Of a stretch of 64,000 bases of DNA, positions 37,401 to 48,891 are shown piece by piece. Below the pieces are notes generated by a model, which was not told the DNA's origin, did not search any database, and worked only from the letters and a program-made list of their open reading frames with translations. The position numbers and the translations under genes were made by a program. The stretch is from Paracyclopina nana. Its lineage: Eukaryota; Arthropoda; Copepoda; Cyclopoida; Cyclopettidae. Where the stretch lies: NCBI GenBank assembly GCA_019096065.1, contig JAGUCH010000006.1:764001-828000 (forward strand). Reading direction: 5' to 3'. Position 1 is the first letter of the stretch. The number at the start of each line of letters is the position of its first letter.

Positions 37401-38182
37401 CCAATGGGACTACGGTTCTCACAGTTCCAATTGCGTGCCATGCTCCTTTTTGCAGCTGTGCCACAACAGCAACACAAGTTTCCCCCTCAGAAAAGTAGTT
37501 GTTATGGCCTAATTTGTTGTCTTTTATTTGATGTGCGCGCGATCTCGAGAGTTACGGCGCCGCGCGTTGAAATCTCCGACTCGCGCGTCCGTCTTATTTA
37601 ATGGCAAGATATGAAAAGGCTGCCATTCAATAAATTCTCCGGACGACAATGGCAGCTCGAGGGGCGATCTGCCTTAATTGGGGCTCGAGTCGCATAAACT
37701 TTCCGCGCCTCAATGGCTTCTTTGTGTGTGTGGCCTTAATCCATTTCGAGTTGGGGAATGGCCACCCCCGAAGCAGCACTTGTTTCTTCACGATTGCTAA
37801 CGGGAAGAGGCATTCATGAAATGGCACCGACAGGAAGTCAATTTGAGCTACTACAGTGGAGTACACGTGTTGGTTAGTCTGACCTCATGGCCAAAATTAT
37901 TGTTGCCCTCTGGTCAGGAGATTTAAAGTTGGCATGGGAAAGTGCAATCATGGAGGAAGTCAGTCCAAATGAGTAGCACGCTCCTATTTTTCCCGCCACG
38001 CTGCTTCCACCCCGGAGGAAATTCACATGATATTATGGCAGTCTTCTCAAAGTTTTCCCATTTGGGAAGCTCAACTCCCTCACTTGCTTCAGAAACACTT
38101 ACCGAAGATCTCTTTTGCTTCATAAACACTCAAATATACTATTTGGTATGTAAGGGCACTTTCAACCCTTTTTTTTCAAATT
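28499..38182. other. Long spacer, no gene seen
   Basis: About 9.7 kb of AT-rich DNA. It contains a short (GTT)n tract near 30735 but no recognised repeat family. Frames up to 175 codons occur (for example minus strand 36950-37477), but they are rich in Ser/Cys/Tyr/Thr low-complexity runs and lack any domain or splice partner. Confidence 0.5.
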
Positions 38183-38573
38183 GGGGCGTTCCCATATTGA
38201 CCTGTTAGTCAAGTTAAGTTAGGTAAAAAGTTCCGTTAAGTTCAGTTCCGTTCCCAGATATTTATGTAGGTAGAACTTAACTTAGCTTGATTTTATGTAG
38301 TACTAGCTTGCTTGCCCAGTTAAGTTAAGTTGCCGAACTTTTGCTACAAAAAGTGTTCTCATATGCGTAGTAACTGAAGCTCGCTTAATTGAGAAAAAGC
38401 TAACTTTGCTCATCAGCTGCTGATGTACAACGCGTTGGCGTGTCAGCTCAGCGGTCAACTGAACATTGCTAAAACGAACCAAACTTGGCTAGAACAAGCT
38501 GAACTTAACTGATCAAGTAAGGTTGCTGTTTTAGCAAGGTAACTTGACTAAAAATTCAAACATGGGATCGCCC
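38183..38573 (-). mobile_element. MITE family 1, copy c
   Basis: Reverse orientation. Starts GGGGCGTTCCCATATTG and ends CATGGGATCGCCC. Both terminal repeats and the shared interior (GTACAACGCGTTGGCG, CATATGCGTAGTAACTGAAG) are present. Confidence 0.9.
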
Positions 38574-39918
38574 TAATGCCTCATGTCTATTCGACTACAA
38601 AAAAGGAAGATGGCTCATTTTAAGCTAGATGAACGCAGCACTCGGGTATTATGTTTTACTTGGTAATGTTCCTCGTCAGCTTGTGTAGGTAAAGTGCTTG
38701 AAAGGAGGTCATGGTGTCACAATATTATAAGACCCAGGGAGATTTTCTGCGTGGAGCGGATGCGAGGATTTTTTTGCAGCTCAGATACACTTCTTTTCGG
38801 ATGGGGGATGAAGAAACTAGTACTCTCTCGTGGCTCCAAATTGTGTGGAGAAAAAATCCAGGGCCAATTTTTTCCACCCCTCAAGAGTCAAAATCGGTGG
38901 TGACAGAAGACAACCGTGGATTGTAGTGCTACGTATCTCTCACTTTCTTCGTTTGTAGCAGCTAGCAGATATAACAAGTTAGGCTATGACAAATTGTCTG
39001 CTGCATTTTCTACACCTGCGCACAAATTGAAAGATATTTCATCCACGCGAGAGAATAGTTTCACCAAAGGGCAACAACTCTTGGTTTTTTGCCTCTTTTG
39101 CCTAATTTGGATGCAAGCTCGCGTGGTGGCTGTTCAAGTGTTTTTCCTCATGATGAATAATCGCACCCATATTTCTGGCCCTAACTAGCATTCAAGCCTT
39201 TTAGCTTTTGCAATGTGAATTCCGCTGTGGGAACTGATTTTTTCCTCACGACACAGTGACATGCCTCAAGAATGTCTTTTTGCTGCTCCAGTCGTCGTCG
39301 TCATCCTTCATCGTTACGCATCCCGCAGCTCAGCCCAGCTCATATCCATAAATTGGACAACATTGGCTGCTGCTGCTTGAGCTGATCTTTGGTGGGAAGA
39401 ATTGGAGACATAAACAACACGAGGACTAACGATGTCAATGCATCACTGTTGTCTCAAACTTGGCTCTAATCTGCTGAGCCAATCAATGCTCACTCAATCT
39501 TGGTTGGGATTTCTCACGATTTCTTCTTCTCGGGTCGTCGTCTCCAAAGGAAGTATGGGGAGAAAGAGTTAATGGCAATTAACTGGCATTATTAATCAGA
39601 GGCTTTCGCCATTTTTCAACAAATCCACGCCCCTCTAACTACAATATATATGCTATTTACTCGCACGGTGACGTCGTCGTGGGTGGAGAAACTCCAGAGG
39701 TTCTCATGTCAAGTTTCAATAATCAGGTAAAAGGCTGCAAAGACCTCAAGATTATTATTGTGGGATAGACACTTTGACCTGTAAATTCAACCACAGAGAG
39801 CATTTGCCGACCTTAATCACCCACCATAGCTTAGGAGGACGTTCCAATGTCCCGTTCATCTATGCTTTATAATGCTTTCGTTTTTGCTCAAATATATGGG
39901 AATTTGCATATTTCATAA

Positions 39919-40311
39919 GGGCGTTCCAGTATTGGCCTGTTAGTCAAGTTAAGTTAGGTAGAAAGTTAAGTTTAGTTCCGTTCCGTTCTCAGATATTTAT
40001 GTTGGTTGAGCTTAACTTAGCTTGATTTTATGTAGTAGTAGCATGCTTGCCTAGCTAAGTTCAGTTGCCGAACTGAAGCTAGCTACAAAAAGTGTTCTCA
40101 TGTGCGTAGTAACTGAAGCTCGCTTAATTGAGAAAAGCTAACTTTGCTCATCAGCTGCTGATGTACAACGCGTTGGCGTGTCAGCTCAGCGGTCAACTGA
40201 ACATTGCTAAAACGAACCGAACTTTCTTAGAACAAGCTGAACTTAACTGATCAAGTAAGGTTGCTGTTTTAGCAACGTAACTTGACTAAAAATTCGAATA
40301 TGGGATCGCCC
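39919..40311 (-). mobile_element. MITE family 1, copy d
   Basis: Reverse orientation and full length, from GGGCGTTCCAGTATTGG to ATATGGGATCGCCC, with the same interior as copy c. Flanked by TAA/TAG-type sequence consistent with a TA target. Confidence 0.9.
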
Positions 40312-42818
40312 TAGTATTCCGTTTCCACTCCGGATTCCAACGTTGAATAATTCAATGCAGAGGGAAAAGGTTTAAAACACGGAATTGGCAGATGAACGCC
40401 GCATTAATTTTAAGCCAAGCTGCAACAGTTGAAGTGATCATTTTCAATGAAGCCATCTTCCTTTGGAAGTGCTGTTGGTGCAGTAACTGAAAATGCCACC
40501 AACAACGTTTATGAGACGGCTATTCTTGACCACCTTCTTGTGTCGTCGTCGTCGTCGTTGAGAGATTGATGTATTTTCAGCTCCACGACGGTCCAGGGTG
40601 ACCCATAATAAAACCCAGGGGTGCTGACCATTATTTCAGCCAAGATCTCAATCAAGTGCGAGTGTCGAGAGCAACCCACTGAGAAGTGATCATCAGACTT
40701 CGTTCCCAAAATGGAAATCACCAGAAGAAATATTCACACACTAGTTTTTCCTCCAATACACACATACTACGACTCTCTATTATTAAGGCTCGGCGATGAC
40801 CTAAAGTGTCTGCAGATCTGGATCTGCCACACCAGAAAGTCAACAAAATACCAAGGAATCATTATCATTCCTCCCTGAAAACTGGCTACTTATCTAAATA
40901 CTTAGCATAGCTATACATAAAATTGCTTCATATTTTGAGCATTTTCAAAGAAGTGGAAATAGGTTAGAGAATCCTGGTTTTCTTCCACAAAAAGTGTGAC
41001 TATCCATCTTGGGATCTTGAGCTCCTTTTGCGGTCTTCAAAGTCTTCTTTGGATGGAAACGTGACTAGAGCTGTAAAGAACCTCGCGGAGCTCGTTTTTG
41101 TCATACTAAAGCTGTTGCAACAATTAATCTCCATTTAATGGGCCCGGCCAAAAAGCTAGAAAAAAAGAGCATGCAGGTTTCGCGCCCTATCTAAGCCATA
41201 GGGAATGGAGTCGTCTTTTTTCAGCCAACTCAAATTGAAAACGCTTCCTTTGAAGCTCACGATTGGTAATAATGGTTTTATGATATATCATGTCTGCAAT
41301 TTCAGCCTGGAAAGTTTCTGCTCCTACTTCGGTTTCTGCTCGTTTATGAGCCGTTTTTTAATTTAGGTCAAGACTTTCTCAGCTTGAAATTCCGAATTGC
41401 TGCTCGGACGAGTACGTCGTGTTTTCAAAAACAACAACTTCGGCTGAAGAGGATCGGTGTTCAGGTTTCAAGTGAAAAATGCCAATTCCACGTTCAATCG
41501 CGAGCCGCGCGCGGAGGAACTGCGATCAAAGAATTAGAGGTGGTCGGGCCATTTTTCGATCCTTCTCAGAGCTCATAAATGCGGCGGAGATTAACGCGTC
41601 CTCAACACGTATAAAAGTGCAAGGCAAATAGACTCTTTTCTCAATTTCGTGAGACGCCCCCCGATAAGGCTGCAGCAATAAACCAGTTGCTTATCTGTCG
41701 GCTCCTAAGCATTTTTGGAGCGGTGCCTATCTTTGTCACTTTCCAGCGCGCGTTGAAATCTCCTTGGGTTATACTACTACTATACAAGGTAACTGGCTAG
41801 CAAATGAGTGGATGGTTTCAAATTAGAGCTGACAGTTGAGAAGCACTAGTAGTAATCTAGATGGGACCTAATGGAACAACTAAAAGACAATAATATAATT
41901 CAATCCAATAAATGTCAGCCTATCTCAAACAGGTATAATATTTTGATTGGGCTGCTTGTTTTAATTGGCGCTACTTAGACTTAATGCGTGTCGCCATTAA
42001 ATAATTATGGATGCCGCAGAATTTATGGTGAGTCATGCTTAAACCAGCCTGGGATTAATCGAGCCGGTAATTATGCACCGCTACACAAATCGATCATTTT
42101 CATGATATATACACAATGATTTGAATGCGTTGAGGCAGGTCAAACCTCATGACATTTCGTCACGTTTCAGGATATTTGACACGTGGAATTGAGGCCTCAG
42201 GGGCTCATTTTCACCTTTTCTGCTCGAGTTTCACCGATAGCTAAAATGCTACCTTGGTGTTACAAAATTCGGCGATGATGGATTGGAGAAGACGCACCAC
42301 TGACGCTTGATTTCCGGCCCGCGTGCATTTTTGACAAAGAACCAGCTAGCTCAGAACCAGGTGCCCTACGGTGTCATTTGAGCGATGAGGACTTGTATTT
42401 CGCCATTTGCTGCTGCTGCAATTTTCATTGTTTCAACAATTGCATTGATTTTTCACGCCTTCCTTGCCATATCACAGAGGAGTGACATCAACGCTCTGTC
42501 CGTTTGCATTCGTCATGCCATGGGATTTTCACATCTGCTTCTTCTTATTCTTGATATACAAGCACTGTCTCAAGTTATCTCCGTATCTTCGTGGTGTCAG
42601 TCTCCACCCAACCTGCTCGTCACTCACTGACCTCTGATTATATGAAGAAAAAAGGGGGAATTCAAACTTTGGTCTCCTCTAAGCTGTTGACAGCAAACCT
42701 TTGATTCTCATCTCTTGTACGAAGTAGGCGATCCACATACATTGATAGCTGGTGGTCAATTAAAAAATTGGGTATTTCCGAAAATCCAATTTCCTTGCTT
42801 CTAGGTTGAATTTCCACA
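40312..42818. other. Spacer with one candidate core promoter
   Basis: No coding gene is supported. A (GTC)n-like tract occurs at 40544-40558. The TATA/initiator pair at 41610-41643 is listed separately. An 81-codon plus-strand frame at 42385 begins with a hydrophobic stretch but has no recognisable domain. Confidence 0.45.
41610..41643 (+). promoter_or_regulatory. Possible core promoter: TATAAAAG with initiator-like TCAATT
   Basis: TATAAAAG at 41610-41617 is followed 33 nt later by an initiator-like TCAATT (A at 41643), the spacing expected for arthropod TATA/Inr promoters. No recognisable gene lies downstream on the plus strand, so it may be spurious or may drive an unrecognised transcript. 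Confidence 0.25.
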
Positions 42819-42909
42819 ATTTTTAGTCAAGTTACATTGCTAAAACAGCAACCTAACTTGATCAGTTCAGTTGAGCTTGTTCTGGCCAAGTTCGGTTCGT
42901 TTTAGCAAT
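42819..42909 (+). mobile_element. MITE family 1, 5' piece of an older split copy
   Basis: Matches positions about 18-108 of the consensus (from ATTTTTAGTCAAG to CGTTTTAGCAA). The first bases are lost or diverged. The next copy begins two bases later, so this is the left remainder of an element interrupted by copy e. Confidence 0.8.
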
Positions 42910-42910
42910 A

Positions 42911-43303
42911 GGGCAATCCCATATTCGAATTTTTAGTCAAGTTACCTTGCTAAAACAGCAACCTTACTTGATCAGTAAAGTTCAGCTTGTTCTAAGAAAG
43001 TTCGGTTCGTTTTAGCAATGTTCAGTTGACTGCTGAGCTGACACGCCAACGCGTTGTACATCAGCAGCTGATGAGCAAAGTTAGCTTTTCTCAATTAAGC
43101 AAGCTTCAGTTACTACGAATATGAGAACACTTTTTGTAGCTAAGTTTAGTTTGTCAACTTAACTTAGCTGGGCAAGCAAGCTAGTACTACATAAAATCAA
43201 GCTAAGTTAAGTTCTACCTACATAAATATCTGTGAACGGAACTAAACTAAACTTAACTTTCTACCTAACTTAACTTGACTAACAGGCCAATACGGGAACG
43301 CCC
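42911..43303 (+). mobile_element. MITE family 1, copy e, inserted into an older copy
   Basis: Full length, GGGCAATCCCATATTCG to GGGAACGCCC, directly flanked by TA on both sides (AATA and TATT). This is the clearest TA target duplication in the family. The older copy's pieces lie on either side. Confidence 0.92.
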
Positions 43304-43311
43304 TATTCTAA

Positions 43312-43487
43312 ACTAAGCGAGCTTCAGCTACTACGCATATGAACACACTTTTTGAAGCTAAGTTACGTTTATCAAAGGAACTTAGCTGGGCAAGCAAGCT
43401 AGTACTACATAAATATCTGGGAACTGAACTAAACTTAAGTTTCTACCTAACTTAACTTGACTAACAGGCCAATACGGGAACACCCTA
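43312..43487 (+). mobile_element. MITE family 1, 3' piece of the older split copy
   Basis: Resumes the consensus from AAGCGAGCTTCAG to the 3' end (GGGAACACCC) in the same orientation. About 75 bp of consensus between the two pieces is missing, and a further short stretch around ACATAAATATC is deleted. It is more diverged than copy e, as expected for the older host element. Confidence 0.8.
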
Positions 43488-45240
43488 TATTGCTATAGAA
43501 ACAACAGAATATTTTAGAGGAGCAATAAGAAAGCTGGGAATATACATTTCTTTGATGGCTTCAGACTCAGGTAGAGAAAAAAGGGGCCAAAGGGCCACCA
43601 AAAAATTGGGGGCAACAAGCACACCACAAAAGATGCTCCTCCAGCGCAGACAACTATGGAATGTGATGATGATGATAATAATGCCCCTGATCACACACAA
43701 AAAATGGCGTGATTTCCAAAATGTGCCACAGCCACACGTGCTTTATGGGCCCTTTAACATTTTTTCCCCTGAGAATAATCTGCTTAAGTGAGCTGTGTGT
43801 GCCTGCAGCTTTTGCAGAAGGAATTTCGTTTTCTGGCCTTGTTGTTGTCGTAAATCTCCCTTTGGTTTGGAGATAAACTTCTTTGTCTCTGGCTGGCAAA
43901 TGAAGCCACTTGGCCTGTCGTAAAATGCTCCATATACGAGAGGAAGAAGGAGGTAAAGATAAGCCCGAGAATTCCACAGAAAACCAGATTGCCTAATCAG
44001 GATCTGCTTGAGGAATGCATATGGCTTAATCTTTTGTGCCACTTTTTGGGACTTTCCAAATAGGGACAAATGGTAATGGTTTTCCTCCTGCCTATAGTAT
44101 ATACCAGAAGCCACAGCAGCTTTTGTGCTCTGAATGGGAAAAAGAAGGACAAAAGCCTGAATATCGAATTACGCTAATGCCACGTACATAGCAGCCAAAG
44201 AATAACTATGGCTTCTTTTGTTGTGAGCTTGTCCTTGCACATTTCTCAATTTGGTGATCAGTAATTTGCATTCACCATCAAATAAAAAGACTGCTAGCTG
44301 ATGCTGTAATGCAGGCAATCTCCGGAAACACTTTTCCATTGTGCCGAGGTTTTTTTGTCGTCTGACTGCAAATTTGCATTCCAAGCCCCAAGAAGATTTA
44401 CCACACCCCTTTGGCGCATATGGGGGGCTCTTTGGAATTCCTCACAGAAAATCCATGTGATGATGATAACTATGATGATGTCTCAAAAATTCAAAATCAA
44501 ATGGACATGTCAGCTCTCAGTCTGGTTCATTTGAAAATTTGAAAGACTGGAGAAAAATAAAAGCAGTTTTATTAAAGCCTTGGATTGCTAAATGATCTAC
44601 GAGTGATTATAAGGAACTTTTTATGACTAAAGCCTTAGATGAGTACGATAAAGTCATAGGCGTGGTGGCCTTTTTCGATTTGGGCTGAAAAAGTGGGCTG
44701 ATTTTATTAAAATTCCAACAATTGATTCAAGTTATGTGTGCTGCCAATCTGTTAGAGATTCGAGCCTTCAAACATCAGACATGTGGTAATTACTCAAAGC
44801 TCAGTGTCAAAGAGCTCTGAAATTTGAATTCCTGCTGACCCTGTGACCCCAGGGGATGAAAAGGTTTTTTGCCTCACAATCCGACTTACACAGCCGTCAT
44901 TTGCTATGTAGTATGCTATGATGGAACATTACTGAGCTATAGTCCTATGTGGTGCTCCCAAAGTCGTGACCCATTGTGCTGATCTCCTCGAGGTCGCATC
45001 GTAATTCTACTTCTTTTTCAACACCTTGCAGTTTGAACCAGTCTCAATCCATATCGCATAGATGAAGCATACTGTGCTGGCATTACATTTATGCAGGCCC
45101 TGCTCAACTGCAAATCATCCCTTTTTTTTATTTTCTGCTTTTTTCTCTAGAATTGGCTTTAGTATAGCGCAATTTTCCCCTAAATATTTTTTTCCAAAAT
45201 TGCGACCATTACTTAATAAGCTTGTTCTCATAAAAATCAC
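43488..45240. other. Spacer, no gene seen
   Basis: No supported coding region. Frames of 70-120 codons on the minus strand near 43500-44380 have no recognised domain. Confidence 0.5.
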
Positions 45241-45258
45241 GGTGGATCCCACAACATT

Positions 45259-45489
45259 AGGCCGTTCTCATATTGCCGGAAAAAGCTAAGCTAAGGTAAA
45301 AATAGCTAAGCTAAGGTAAAAATAGCTAAGCAAACGCTCAACATTTCAAGCAAAGTAGCTGCTTTTTGTGAATGTTGAGCGAAATAACCGGTTTTCGTTG
45401 CATAACTTGTACCTTAGCTTAGCTAATTTTACCTTAGCTTAGCTAATTTCACCTTAGCTTAGCTTTTTCCGGCAATATGAGAACGGCCT
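45259..45489. mobile_element. MITE family 2, full copy nested in family 3
   Basis: Perfect terminal inverted repeats of about 39 bp begin AGGCCGTTCTCATATTGCC. ATT on both sides (45256-45258 and 45490-45492) is a clean 3-bp target duplication inside the family 3 sequence. Subterminal AGCTAAGCTAAGGTAAAAAT units are repeated. The centre has a further hairpin (CGCTCAACATT / AATGTTGAGCG). Confidence 0.92.
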
Positions 45490-45785
45490 ATTAGGCAGCT
45501 AAGCTTAAGCAAAGCAAGGTAACTTTGATTGCATATTTCTCAGCAACTTCTCAGCTGATTCGAATCAAAATTGGTAGGATTCATCAGAGTTGCCTTATAA
45601 TTGTTGCTGTCAAATTTAGTGCAAATCCGAGGCTGCTAAGTGGTACCCAATTTCCCTTTGCTTAACCCAGCTTTGCTTTGCTTAAAACCAATCTTTTGAA
45701 TGTGACCTCGGATTTGGACTGAATTAGGCATGAACAATTATAAGGCAACTCTGATGAATCCTACCAATTTTGGCTCGAATCAGTA

Positions 45786-46175
45786 GGTGGATCCCACAAC
45801 ATTAGGCAGCTGAGCTTAAGCAAAGGCAAAGTAACTTTGATTGCGAATTTCTCAGCAACCTCTCAACTGATTCGAACCAAAATTGGTAGGATTCATCAGA
45901 GTTGCCTCATAATTGTTCATGCCTAATTCAGTCAAAATCCGAGGTCACATTCAAAAGATTGGTTTTAAGCAAAGCAAAGCTGGGTTAAGCAAAGGGAAAT
46001 TGGGTACCACTTAGCAGCCTCGGATTTGCACTAAATTTGACAGCAACAATTATAAGGCAACTCTGATGAATCCTACCAATTTTGGTTTGAATCAGATGAG
46101 AAGTTGCTGAGAAATATGCAATCAAAGTTACCTTGCTTTGCTTAAGCTTAGCTGCCTAATGTTGTGGGATCCACC
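45786..46175. mobile_element. MITE family 3, inner copy in opposite orientation
   Basis: A complete 390-bp element (GGTGGATCCCAC to GTGGGATCCACC), flanked by TA on each side (CAGTA and TAGTT), inserted in the right arm of the outer copy. Its core is the reverse complement of the outer core, so the two together form a large imperfect palindrome. Confidence 0.9.
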
Positions 46176-46263
46176 TAGTTTAGAGGTTGCTGAGAAATTC
46201 GCAATCAAAGTTACTTTGCTTTTGCTTAAGCTTAGCTGCCTAATGTTGTGGGATCCACCTTCA

Positions 46264-46602
46264 GTAAGGCAGGCAGTAAGCAAAGCAAGGCACTTTGGAA
46301 GCTCATAACTCAGTAAGTACTGAGCCGATTGGAACCAAATTTTGAGGGATTCATGAGAGCGTATTGAAGAATCTTCATGCCAATTTTCATCCGGATCGGA
46401 GGTCTCTAAGGGGGTGGCTGATTTTTCTCCCTTGCTTAACTGATTTACCTCACTTTCAGTAAGGCGGCCTTAACGTCCTCCGATCCGGATGAAAATTGAC
46501 ATGAAGATTCTTCAATATATCCTTATGAATTCCTCCAATTTTGGTTCCAATCGGACGTGTAGATGCTGAGATATAAGCGCGCAAAATGCCTTGCTTACCT
46601 TA
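46264..46602. repeat. Inverted-repeat element related to family 3
   Basis: The arms (about 46264-46400 and 46470-46602) pair through AGCAAGGCA, CCGATTGGAACCAAA and GAAGAATCTTCATG-type blocks. Motif order (AAGCAAAG … ATTGGAACCAAAATT … GATTCAT) resembles family 3, so it is probably a distant relative, lying directly next to it. Confidence 0.75.
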
Positions 46603-46644
46603 TAGAAATGTTTATGAGAACAAGCTATATTCGCAGCATTAAGG

Positions 46645-46870
46645 CCCTGTTCACCTGCGATATTATCAGCAAAATAACGCGCGATATTTTGCTGATATTT
46701 GCAAATATCCAGTATTTGTGAAATTATTTTTCAGATTTTGACTTCGGAATCGGTCTATTGGTACCAAAAGCCATCCTACACCAATATAAAAATTCTCAGT
46801 TTCTCAGTAATTCTCTCAAATATTTTGCCAAAATATCCGCAAAAATAAGCAGGTTGAAAATATAATTAGT
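46645..46870. repeat. Possible MITE with a strong terminal hairpin
   Basis: ATCAGCAAAATA and TATTTTGCTGAT (46665-46696) form a perfect 12-bp stem with an 8-nt loop. A diverged inverted match (CAAATATTTTGCC … GCAGGTTGAA) occurs near 46830-46860, suggesting TTCACCTGC-type ends. The boundaries are uncertain. Confidence 0.4.
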
Positions 46871-48891
46871 TGTACATGAGGAGGGCCGGTGGACAAATCT
46901 TTTTGTAGCCATGGTGGAGTTTTTTCCCCCTACTCCCAATTACCAATGGGCTTTTTGATTTATGTACTAGCTCACTTTTTTCAGTTCCCCACACACACTC
47001 GCGCACTCCTTAAATAGATAAGGGGGCAAAAAAGGCGCTTAGAGAAAACCACTTTTACACCGTGTTAAAATGATGGTGCTATCATATCGAAAACTCACTT
47101 AGACAGAGAAGATAATTTCTTCTCTTTTTTTGCTAACACACACACACAAAAAAAAAAATCTGCTAAAACCCATTTGAGCGCAAGGCAAAATTCCTTGACA
47201 GTAGGGAGATGAAAGTGACCCACTCACGTCCCATTAGGGCACAGCCATGAATACTCGGCTCATTTTGAGCTTAGACAGATGTTGTTCCATTATTATTTTC
47301 CGTCTGGGGCCGCAAAAAAAGGCTCGTATATGAGTGTGCAAAAAATACTAAAGGATACAGACAGGTCTCGCAATTTGGCTGAGGGCGTGAAAATGCCAAG
47401 AAACTTACTATGCACAAGTAGTATGCAAATATTCCGGCCTCTCTCGTTTTTCTTTTGCAAACGGCCTATTGTTTTTTGCACTATATGTAAAAATAGCAGA
47501 TGAAATTGTGACCCAGTTTACTACGGCAATTTTGAGCTTATTTCAGCTACATTTGTCATTTCGTACGTAGCTAGCATTTTAGTACACAAAGATCCACTTT
47601 CTTTTCAAGCCGCCGCCTTAATGATGCTTGAGTGACTCGGCCTAATAATTCGCGAAAATGACCAGACGTTCACTTTTTTCGCAACTTTATGGCTATGGGC
47701 AAAAGGTGCAATTTGGCTTGTGCCTCCCTTAAAGCAGCAGCCTCTTTTACGTTCTCGGCTAATTGCTCGAATGGCCTCGTAATTCACCCGTCCATGATCA
47801 CTCCCTGTCACATTTTGTCTCTCATTTTTTGCTCTCCTTTGACGGAGAAAACAGCCCATTTCCATAAGATGGCAGCAGCAGGTGCTAGCATCACGTTCGT
47901 CCATCTCCCTCAAGGAATTCAGCTCTGTGTACTTTAAAATTCTCTCCAGAATAGAATTCGCTTCACAATTAAAGTGGTGTTCACCTAAGATTTTTCACTA
48001 ATCGTTGTAAATTGGAAAAACTGCCTGTGATTCTCTAGAATTTATGAAGTGAAGAACTCTGAGATTGGCTCTAAATAAAATAGACTAATAATTTTTCAAT
48101 AGCATCTAATTTAGGCTAATTTCTGCAATTTTTCGAATTTTGTTTACCCACAATTAGGCAATTTCTGATAAGGCCGTTTAATTTCATATCTTTTTTGGCT
48201 GGTGGATTACGTTATAATCTACCCATATTAACTGGCAACAATAGGCATAATAGGAAGCTTAACTGGTCCAAAGTTTGCATGCGTGAAGAATAATGGTGTA
48301 AATGAACACCACATTAGTTGCTTTAAAGATGCTCAATCAGTTTCAGAAATTCGACACCTTGTTAGCATTGATAATTTCTCAAGAATCATATTTGCATGTC
48401 CGGTCAAATCCATCATCATCTTACTGGCCTACGTACGAGCTATGTAAAATATCCGAGCGTTTGCATAAATTATGCATACGTTCCTTCAACTTTGGCTGTA
48501 TGAAGTGTTTGCATGAATGATCGTCAGACGGGCCCAGATCAACAAACGCGTTCATCACGACATGAATATTCGGGCATAAAACATCTTTTTCACACCTCGT
48601 GATGTGGCCTTCCAGCCAGAAAATTGATTTTATGCATCTCGACATCGAAGAAAACCCACCAACAAGTCGAGTGGGGCATTCTCTCTCGTGCGATCCTCCT
48701 ACTCACCATTTATTATTATTATGATCATTGAGTTGACGTGGATGAAATGACGCCGACAAGTCAATAGTGTCAGCCCAAACGTGACTGATGAACCCCAATA
48801 AACTTCTGTCTTATGAGCCTCAAAAATGCTGATGATGGTTCTCAAGATTCGGAACCTTATTAGCCATAATGGATCAAGTGCAGGACCGCCT
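46871..48891. other. Spacer, no gene seen
   Basis: AT-rich with short (CA)n stretches near 47140. No coding region, RNA gene or recognised repeat. Confidence 0.5.

Larger units (their letters stand above)
45241..46259. mobile_element. MITE family 3, outer element split by two insertions
   Basis: The element begins GGTGGATCCCACAACATTAG (45241) and its matching right end finishes GTGGGATCCACC (46259). A family 2 MITE (45259-45489) lies in its left arm and a second family 3 element (45786-46175) in its right arm. Removing both insertions with their target duplications leaves about 393 bp, which agrees with the 390 bp of the inner copy. The core contains long inverted repeats (AATTGGTAGGATTCATCAGA on both sides). 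No coding capacity. Confidence 0.85.

Noticed and set aside
36950..37477. 175-codon frame on the minus strand
   Set aside because: Ser/Cys/Tyr/Thr-rich, low complexity, no recognisable domain, no splice partners, and overlapping open frames on the other strand.
42385..42630. 81-codon plus-strand frame with signal-peptide-like start
   Set aside because: Hydrophobic start only. No cysteine pattern, domain or splice support, and short hydrophobic frames are expected by chance.
45241..46259. Interlocked inverted repeats as a possible novel recombination structure
   Set aside because: The order of ends is fully explained by one family 3 element inserted into another, since removal restores equal lengths.
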